This document shows positions 21,441 through 26,585 of a DNA stretch of 26,585 nt, one piece after another. Made by a program: the position numbers and the translations under genes. Source of the DNA: an uncultured Bacteroides sp. (GTDB taxonomy: Bacteria; Bacteroidota; Bacteroidia; Bacteroidales; Bacteroidaceae); contig NZ_CASFWU010000033.1 in assembly GCF_949298305.1 (NCBI RefSeq), positions 1-26,585 on the forward strand. The letters are read 5' to 3'. The notes beneath the pieces are model-generated. The model was not told the DNA's origin. It worked only from the letters and a program-made list of their open reading frames with translations, and made no database searches. How positions within the stretch are numbered: position 1 is the stretch's first letter; each line of letters starts with the position of its first letter.

Positions 21441-21638
21441 TGTCTGTTATGTTAATTGAAGGCCGCTCCCGGCAACAGTCGCGCATTCGCACGGCCGGAA
21501 GACGGCCCATTGTCTGCCTTGTCATATACCCAGATGAATGACAAACATGCGCAAAGGCTTTCCAATGCCACCGGCATGCACTGCAAACATACGGATTTTC
21601 AGCCGACCGGAATGCATGGAGTTCCGAAAAAATATCGC

Positions 21639-21646
21639 TACATTTG
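21639..21646 (+). promoter_or_regulatory. -7 box for the 21671 gene
   Basis: TACATTTG matches TAnnTTTG, 25 bases before ATG 21671. It overlaps a possible TTG start at 21644, which rules that start out. Confidence 0.6.
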
Positions 21647-21670
21647 TTCATCGTTCCAAATCTGACGCGT

Positions 21671-22201
21671 ATGAAGACACTCCCTTCCCCCCGACGGTTC
21701 CCGCAGGCCCGACGCTTCTGCCTGCTGGCGGTCCTGATGTCGTTCGCCCTCAATCTCTGCGCCCAGAGCGGCGGGACAGTCCGCTACGACCTTGGCATGT
21801 TTACCATCGAGCTGCCCGAAGAAAGCCGGGAAATAGACAGCGAAGAAGCCCGCCAGGAAGGCTGCCTGGGCTGGGTGACGCCCGGCAAGGACTTTGTCTG
21901 CGCCATCTGCTTTTTCAGGTTCGACGAAGGTTTCAACCCCGAGACCCGCTTTCAGGAAGAGGCCGACGGGCTGAAGTTCGACCTGGAGAACAGCGAAAGG
22001 TTCATGATTACAACCGGCACGGAGCAGGTGCTGCGCTGTGCCCTCATCCGGCGTTCCGAATCCGTCTACCAGGCCATCGCGCTCTACCCCGACTTCGGGC
22101 AGAAGCGGGGCACCTTCATGTGCCTGTCTACCGTCGGGCATGAGAATCCCGACCTGCTTGCATACATTTTGTCCTCCTTCAGGCTGAACCAGGCAGACTG
22201 A
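21671..22201 (+). CDS. Small secreted protein of unknown function
   Basis: This 176-residue protein starts with a basic region (PSPRRFPQARR) and a hydrophobic core (FCLLAVLMSFALNLCAQ), a signal peptide cleaved after about residue 32. The mature part begins with a strand pattern (TVRYDLGMFTIELPEESREI), continues with DFVCAICFFRFDEGFNP and ends LLAYILSSFRLNQAD. That is the style of small alpha/beta proteins of about 140 residues that occur across Bacteroidetes without assigned role. The Cys pair in FVCAICFF and the one in LRCALI might be structural. The start was set from the promoter position. The last codons overlap a hairpin (22171-22209). Confidence 0.78.
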   Translation: MKTLPSPRRFPQARRFCLLAVLMSFALNLCAQSGGTVRYDLGMFTIELPEESREIDSEEARQEGCLGWVTPGKDFVCAICFFRFDEGFNPETRFQEEADGLKFDLENSERFMITTGTEQVLRCALIRRSESVYQAIALYPDFGQKRGTFMCLSTVGHENPDLLAYILSSFRLNQAD

Positions 22202-22209
22202 AGGAGGAC
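22171..22209. terminator. Hairpin across the stop codon between convergent genes
   Basis: GTCCTCCTTCAG (22171-22182) and CTGAAGGAGGAC (22198-22209) are perfect 12-base inverted arms with a 15-base loop. The structure straddles the stop of the 21671 gene and faces the glutamine synthetase gene. No T-tract follows. Confidence 0.5.
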
Positions 22210-22241
22210 CTGAGAAACGGGACGCCCGCCGCAAGGGGGGC

Positions 22242-23744
22242 TTATCCGCAGTGGAAATACTTCTTCACCAGCGCCAGCATGTCGTCCGGCTTGCCCTCCA
22301 GCGAAGCGCGCAGGGTGCGGTCGTCATAGCCGCGCAGCTTGGCGATGATGCCGTCTATCATGGCGGGGCTGAACACGCCGTACTGTTCGAACACGGCGCG
22401 CTGGCGCTCCAGGCAGTCGGCCGAGGCGGCGCAGCTGTCGGGCAGCTGGGCCAGCGTTTTCAGCTTGTCGGCATTCTCCTTCTGGTGGATGTTCACGTTC
22501 ACGTAAGTTCTCTCGGCCACCTCCAGCGCGTCCGGCATCTCGAAGCCGTGGCGGCAGGCAACGGCCAGTCCGGCCAGCAGCTGGTAGAGGTCGGCCGAGC
22601 CGTCGGGCGAGCGCATCTCCACCGTCTGCTTGCGGCTGGTGTCGTAGTGGCTGGGCTGCTCCAGCGGATTGGCCAGCGCGCACATGTCGGTCTGGGCCGT
22701 CCAGCCCAGCGGGACGCGTACCAGCACGGAGCGGTTGCGGTCGCCCCAGCAGACGTTGGTGGGCGCCTCCTGGTGGGGCACCAGACGGAAGTAGGAAGTG
22801 GGATTGGTATTGCCGAAGGCGGTGATGGAGGGAGCCAGGTCCATCATGCCCGCAATGGCCTTGCGGGCCGTCTCGGACAGCACGCCGTCCTGCAGCATCC
22901 GGTTCTGTCCGTCCTGCATGATGCGCATGTGGATGTGCAGTCCCGAACCGGCCTTCCCCACGGTAATCTTGGGCGCGAAGGTCACGTTGTAACCCAACTG
23001 GTAGCCCAGGTTGCGGATGACCCACTTGGCTATCATCAGCTGGTCGGCAGCCTGTTCGGCGGGCACGGGCAGGAACTCAATCTCGTTCTGCTCGTAGATG
23101 TAGCCGTCCAGTCTGAAGTTGCCCACCTCCGAGTGTCCGTACTTGATTTGCCCGCCCGCCTGTGCGATGCAGGACATGCAGCGGGTGCGGAATTCATTGA
23201 ACTTGGCGTAAGGACCCGATTCGTGATAGCCGCGCTGGTCGGTAGCCTCGTACACTTCCACGTCCGGCGCAATCACGTAATACTCCAGTTCGCCCATCGC
23301 CTCGAACTCCATGCCCGTCACCTCGGTAAAGGCGCGGCAGGCCTTGCGCAGGGTATGTTCGGGCGCGCTTTCCAGCGGCTCGCCGTCCTTGTTGAAGAAG
23401 GAGCAGAGCATCGTCAGGGTGGGTAGCTCGGCAAAGGGGTCCACGAATGCGGTGCTGAAGCGCGGGATGACGTAGAGGTCGCTGCTGCCCGCCTCGATGA
23501 AGGAGAAGAGGCTGGAGCCGTCCACCCGCTCGCCGCAGGTGAGCACAGTCTCCAGATAGGCCTCGTTGGTGACGACAAAGTTCAGCGTCTTCAGCCGTCC
23601 GTCGCCCGCGGGATACATGAAGTTCACCATGCGGATGTCGTTCCGGCGGATAAAGTTGATAATGTCCTCTTTGGTAAATTCAGAAGGCAGCTTCTGAAGC
23701 GACGCCACCAGCCGGTTGGCGTTCATTGACAATTCCTGATTCAT
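22242..23744 (-). CDS. Glutamine synthetase, type I family
   Basis: This 500-residue enzyme of the GS-I fold joins ammonia to glutamate using ATP. The N-terminal beta-grasp domain includes FMYPAGDGRLKTLNFVV and DGSSLFSFIEAGSSDLYVIP (75-94), which holds the latch-loop region. The catalytic domain has GELEYYV (151-157) for metal binding, AGSGLHIHM (265-273) with the active-site His, NPTSYFRLVP (314-323), CWGDRNRSVLVRVP (332-345) and VEMRSPDGSADLY (375-387). No NLYDLPP-type adenylylation site is seen, so covalent control is unlikely. Bacteroides also encode long GS-III enzymes; this is the shorter one and may be a second or specialised GS. A -7 box stands 38 bases upstream. ATG 23726 is an alternative start. 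Confidence 0.92.
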   Translation of the reverse strand: MNQELSMNANRLVASLQKLPSEFTKEDIINFIRRNDIRMVNFMYPAGDGRLKTLNFVVTNEAYLETVLTCGERVDGSSLFSFIEAGSSDLYVIPRFSTAFVDPFAELPTLTMLCSFFNKDGEPLESAPEHTLRKACRAFTEVTGMEFEAMGELEYYVIAPDVEVYEATDQRGYHESGPYAKFNEFRTRCMSCIAQAGGQIKYGHSEVGNFRLDGYIYEQNEIEFLPVPAEQAADQLMIAKWVIRNLGYQLGYNVTFAPKITVGKAGSGLHIHMRIMQDGQNRMLQDGVLSETARKAIAGMMDLAPSITAFGNTNPTSYFRLVPHQEAPTNVCWGDRNRSVLVRVPLGWTAQTDMCALANPLEQPSHYDTSRKQTVEMRSPDGSADLYQLLAGLAVACRHGFEMPDALEVAERTYVNVNIHQKENADKLKTLAQLPDSCAASADCLERQRAVFEQYGVFSPAMIDGIIAKLRGYDDRTLRASLEGKPDDMLALVKKYFHCG

Positions 23745-23781
23745 AAGTCGGTTGTTTTTCGTTGTTAATTAAGGCAGAAGC

Positions 23782-23789
23782 CAAAGATA
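23782..23789 (-). promoter_or_regulatory. -7 box for the glutamine synthetase gene
   Basis: The minus strand reads TATCTTTG, 38 bases before the start codon, giving a leader of about 30 nt. Confidence 0.6.
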
Positions 23790-23860
23790 GGCATACGGCG
23801 CAGAACTTCCAAATATCCGGAGAGGAAAAAGCGGCAGGAATGGAAGGCGGTGGCGGAAAG

Positions 23861-23898
23861 GACAAAAAAACGGGCTACTTATCCCAAGCAACCCGTTT
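23861..23898 (-). terminator. Terminator hairpin with T-tract, minus strand
   Basis: On the minus strand AAACGGG (23892-23898) pairs with CCCGTTT (23868-23874) and is followed by TTTTTTTGTC. It would stop transcription coming from the surface-protein gene before the glutamine synthetase promoter. The stretch 23899-24018 is AT-rich and shows no gene or structure I can support. Confidence 0.7.
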
Positions 23899-24015
23899 CC
23901 CGCATGTAACAAACCTTTAAAATTACACACTCTTAAGATTAACAAATTCCCTTTTCACTATTCACAAACTTATGACTTATACCAGAAACTAATCTTATCA
24001 TGCAATGGGCTTCTG

Positions 24016-24048
24016 AAAACCAACCACACCGCCGAGGCGGGTGGTTGG
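24016..24048 (-). terminator. Terminator of the large surface-protein gene
   Basis: On the minus strand CCAACCAC and GTGGTTGG arms (24020-24027 and 24041-24048 in plus coordinates), with an inner CCGCC/GGCGG stem, are followed by TTTTC. It lies 92 bases after the stop codon. Confidence 0.7.
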
Positions 24049-24139
24049 ACAAACAAAACAAACATAAATTTATCAATATGTTGCTGACCTGTTTCGCCAA
24101 ACAGCAAGCAGACGATTCGTTTCACAACGAAATGGGTTA

Positions 24140-26585
24140 TTATTCGGCAGTGGATGTCCAATTGCTGCCGCCTTTATGGAAGAACTTATCGCTTTGCGTC
24201 CGGCTGAAGGGAAGTCCTCCGTTGGTCTCGTAGTTCGAAGGATAGCTTTCAGTCACGTTGCCGTTGTCGTCCACGATGTAGAACACCACCTTCAGGCCGG
24301 TGTACTCCGTCACGCTGTTGTAGACAAACGGGTGGTACATGTTCAACGAGTATCCACTATTGATGGCTATCATGTCGCCCGGCCAGGAGTTCAGGTAGGT
24401 CAGGTTACCGTTGCCGTCGTCGTTGTAGAGGAAGACGTGCGTGTAGCCCTTGACGTAGAACTCGATGTCGTAGGACGTCTCCACCACGCGCGAGGCGTAG
24501 ACGCAGCGCACCGACATGCCGTTGGGGCTACTTTCATCCTGCCAGATGCGGTATCGTCCTGCCGAGGCGTTGCTGCCCGAGAACTTCATGAACTGCAGCC
24601 AGTAGCCGCGCTCCGTGCCGCTGGCGCCCAGGGCGGCGGTACGTGTCCAGTAGTAGCCGGCGTTGGCGTCGCCCGCCGCCTGTCCGCCGTAGTACATGCG
24701 GTTCTTGGGGAAGTAGACGCTGCCGTGGGTAGACAGATAGTAGGAGCACCAATAGTCTGTACCGGCATTCACCACATACTCGTTGCTGAACTTCGGGTCG
24801 GCCACCAGCGCGTTGAACTCCGACATGTAGGGGATGCGGAAGCCCTTGGGGCACATATCGTCGATGATGGTCGGCTCATTGTTTACGGGCTCGTCGGCAA
24901 TGCTGTACAGTCCGCCTGCCGAGCTGTCGCTCAGCGGCCAGCCGCCGTTGCCCAGCAGGCTGTTTCCGTCGCCGTCCTGCATGTAGTATCCGCTCGACTT
25001 GGCCCCCAGGTTGCGGTCCAGCCAGTAGTTGTTGCCCATCAGGATGACCTCGTAGTAGTACCAGCCTTGGTCGTTATGGGTCGTCCCCGTCTGGTAGGTG
25101 CCTTCTCCGTCGTCGTAAGCAAACACGCCTGTATGGTAGAGGTCGTAGGACAGGGTGGTGGTGCGTTGGGTATCGTTGTTGGTCAGCACGATTCTGAAGG
25201 CATCCTTGCCGTAGCGGTAGGCGTCCTCCTCTATCTTGCCGTTGTTCTGCAAATCCAGCAGTTTGTTGGTGAAGGTGAAGGATTGGCCGGTCAAGGAGGA
25301 ACCTGTCAAGAATGAGGCTTTATCTATCGTGACGCCACTGCCAACCGGAGAACTCTTGCCATTCCAGAACAACAGCTTGTCTTCGTACTCCTCTGCCAGC
25401 TCCACCTTCCATGATACGTTCTGATATTCTGAATTATCTTCTTCATCGGGCAAGGTAAAGGTATAGACAAACTGCAGGAAGTCCGACATCGGGGCGTGGA
25501 AGCCCTCGGTGCGTATCTTGCCGCCCATGGCTTCCGAGTTGATGCCGTAGAGTGGATTGGTCTTATCACGTCCGCGGATAAAGTCCCAGTAATTGGTATA
25601 TGGACCTAATTCCTTCGTACTGGTAACTTCCCAATACTCATCCCGTTCATATTCTTTTACCGTCAGCGAGATAGAACCGAACGTATCGTTCAGGAACTCC
25701 TCCGTCTGCTTCACCACCACCTCCCGGCTCAGCCCGCCTGCCGATACGTGGATGAGGCCGTAGCGGCTGTCGCCCGTAAGGTTGCCGGTGGTGACTTTTA
25801 CCCGGTAGGTGTAGAGGGTGCCGGTTTCCTTGCCGTCGCCTAGTGTTGTGGGTGCTGTAGGCGTGCCGTCGTTGTCCAGCTCCAGCCAGTAGGCATCCTT
25901 GGTGTCTACCTCCACCTTCAGGTCGGTGGGCGTACCGGGATAGTACTTGATGCTGAACTCTGCCGTGGCATCGGCCTGCGCCCCTATCTCGATGGTGTCG
26001 CTCACCCCTAACTCCGCTTCGCCGTTGGTTATCATGTTGTAGACCGTGGGCTGGTGGTCGTAGATGGTGGCGGTGAGGTTGGTGGGGTCGTGCTTCGCCG
26101 CTTCGTCGGCGGTGGCATAGCCTGCACCGTTCACTTGGGTGATTGTCACCTCGTAGTGGTGGTTGGGCAGGATGTCCAGCCAGTCAGTGGTTTTCAGGTT
26201 GACGCGGTAGTAGCTGTCGGTGCCGTTGTAGGCGCCCTTTATAATAAGGAAAGGGGTAGACTCTTTGCTTCCTGGGCAGGCGTAGAGCGGCTCACCGGTT
26301 GCCGGTGTCAGTGTTCCGGTAGCCGGTGTAGTGGACACGCTGTTCTCTGCCCCCGCCAGTATGCTTCCCTCGCTGTTGCCGTTGCGCAGCTCGAAGCTGC
26401 CGAGGGTGAAGTTACCCACCCCGTCCGCGGTCTGCACCGTGACTTTCGCCACCGTCCTTACCAGCGGGAAGTCCTCCGCCACCAGGCCGATGCCGGGGAT
26501 GGTGGTCCGCTTCACGCCGCTCATCACGCGGGGCGTGGTTCCGTTGCCGGTGGTCAGCGCACGGACGTCGGCCAGCGTGGTGCTG
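24140..26585 (-). CDS. Fimbrillin/BACON/FISUMP multidomain surface protein, 5' end missing
   Basis: The frame is open to the window edge (STTLADVRALTTGNG before the first GTG at 26527), so the N-terminus and signal are not visible. Numbering from 26527, residues 1-160 resemble the end of a FimA/Mfa-type fimbrillin fold (SYYRVNLKT, ILPNHHYEVTITQVNGAG). Residues 180-275 look like a BACON-type beta sandwich ending SREVVVKQTEEF. Residues about 490-678 are a FISUMP (Fibrobacter major paralogous) domain: YYYEVILMGNNYWLDRNLGA, CPKGFRIPYMSEFNALV, YYWTRTAALG, MSVRCV. Residues 683-795 form a C-terminal beta module (IEFYVKGYTHVFLYNDDG, SWPGDMI, LKVVFYIVDDNGNV) similar in pattern to starch-binding CBM26-type modules. 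This suggests a fimbrial tip or surface adhesin with possible glycan binding. Confidence is high for FISUMP and lower for the end modules. Confidence 0.85.
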   Translation of the reverse strand, partial: STTLADVRALTTGNGTTPRVMSGVKRTTIPGIGLVAEDFPLVRTVAKVTVQTADGVGNFTLGSFELRNGNSEGSILAGAENSVSTTPATGTLTPATGEPLYACPGSKESTPFLIIKGAYNGTDSYYRVNLKTTDWLDILPNHHYEVTITQVNGAGYATADEAAKHDPTNLTATIYDHQPTVYNMITNGEAELGVSDTIEIGAQADATAEFSIKYYPGTPTDLKVEVDTKDAYWLELDNDGTPTAPTTLGDGKETGTLYTYRVKVTTGNLTGDSRYGLIHVSAGGLSREVVVKQTEEFLNDTFGSISLTVKEYERDEYWEVTSTKELGPYTNYWDFIRGRDKTNPLYGINSEAMGGKIRTEGFHAPMSDFLQFVYTFTLPDEEDNSEYQNVSWKVELAEEYEDKLLFWNGKSSPVGSGVTIDKASFLTGSSLTGQSFTFTNKLLDLQNNGKIEEDAYRYGKDAFRIVLTNNDTQRTTTLSYDLYHTGVFAYDDGEGTYQTGTTHNDQGWYYYEVILMGNNYWLDRNLGAKSSGYYMQDGDGNSLLGNGGWPLSDSSAGGLYSIADEPVNNEPTIIDDMCPKGFRIPYMSEFNALVADPKFSNEYVVNAGTDYWCSYYLSTHGSVYFPKNRMYYGGQAAGDANAGYYWTRTAALGASGTERGYWLQFMKFSGSNASAGRYRIWQDESSPNGMSVRCVYASRVVETSYDIEFYVKGYTHVFLYNDDGNGNLTYLNSWPGDMIAINSGYSLNMYHPFVYNSVTEYTGLKVVFYIVDDNGNVTESYPSNYETNGGLPFSRTQSDKFFHKGGSNWTSTAE

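Noticed and set aside
20052..21455. Long plus-strand ORF opposite the DUF4261 gene
   Set aside because: It begins inside a terminator, runs through the 22-bp repeats and then antisense to DUF4261; composition is typical of a shadow frame.
21644..21670. TTG start at 21644 for the small secreted protein
   Set aside because: It overlaps the -7 promoter box; ATG 21671 gives a standard signal peptide.
22251..23426. Long plus-strand ORF opposite the glutamine synthetase gene
   Set aside because: It is a shadow frame; the minus strand has all GS motifs in one frame.

Overview
The window looks like chromosomal DNA of a Bacteroides-type gut bacterium (Bacteroidales). It is GC-rich. It carries many copies of the Bacteroides -7 promoter box TAnnTTTG just upstream of genes. 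It also has a fumarate reductase/succinate dehydrogenase operon of Bacteroides type, a succinate CoA-transferase, lipoproteins with an acidic export signal after the lipobox Cys, and a fimbrillin/BACON/FISUMP surface protein. The species cannot be fixed from sequence reading alone. No rRNA, tRNA, transposase or CRISPR array was seen.

Layout. 1-951 is the 3' end of a tail-specific (S41) protease, convergent with a PAP2 phosphatase (1045-1644, minus). A 423-bp divergent gap with a 22-bp tandem array leads into the sdh/frd operon: sdhC (2068-2734, carrying an internal deletion and frameshift), sdhA (2929-4875), an inserted 23S-rRNA intervening-sequence-type four-helix-bundle gene (4917-5279), and sdhB (5321-6076), closed by a terminator. 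A small-RNA-like unit (6347-6414) precedes a secreted GH30 glycosidase (6612-8120). A minus-strand block follows, read from right to left: MNT nucleotidyltransferase, HEPN protein, U32 peptidase-family protein, thioesterase, dprA, AraC regulator (12850 down to 8276). dusB (12961-13944) is divergent from it. Next come a surface lipoprotein (minus) and a divergent DUF3836-like secreted protein that appears to have a sigma-54-type promoter with upstream dyad sites. miaB (minus), a second small-RNA-like unit, a small membrane-anchored protein and succinate CoA-transferase (18476-19972) follow. The right end holds a DUF4261 protein (minus), a small secreted protein, a type I glutamine synthetase (minus) and the 3' part of a large surface protein (minus, running off the window).

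How the parts connect. SdhCAB/FrdCAB makes succinate from fumarate during anaerobic growth, and the CoA-transferase at 18476 can activate succinate to succinyl-CoA on the route to propionate, so two steps of the Bacteroides succinate-propionate route lie in this window. MiaB, DusB and the U32 protein are all tRNA/rRNA-modification type enzymes.

Most unusual content. (1) Four intergenic arrays have an exact 22-bp period, three of them built from a 20-bp dyad plus a 2-bp linker. (2) An intervening-sequence-type gene with matched inverted ends sits inside the sdh operon, and a gene-less sibling lies in the neighbouring gap. (3) sdhC has an apparent 23-bp loss. (4) There are two related promoter-to-terminator RNA units. 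(5) A sigma-54-like promoter with three TGTCCG/CGGACA dyads lies upstream of the DUF3836-like gene.
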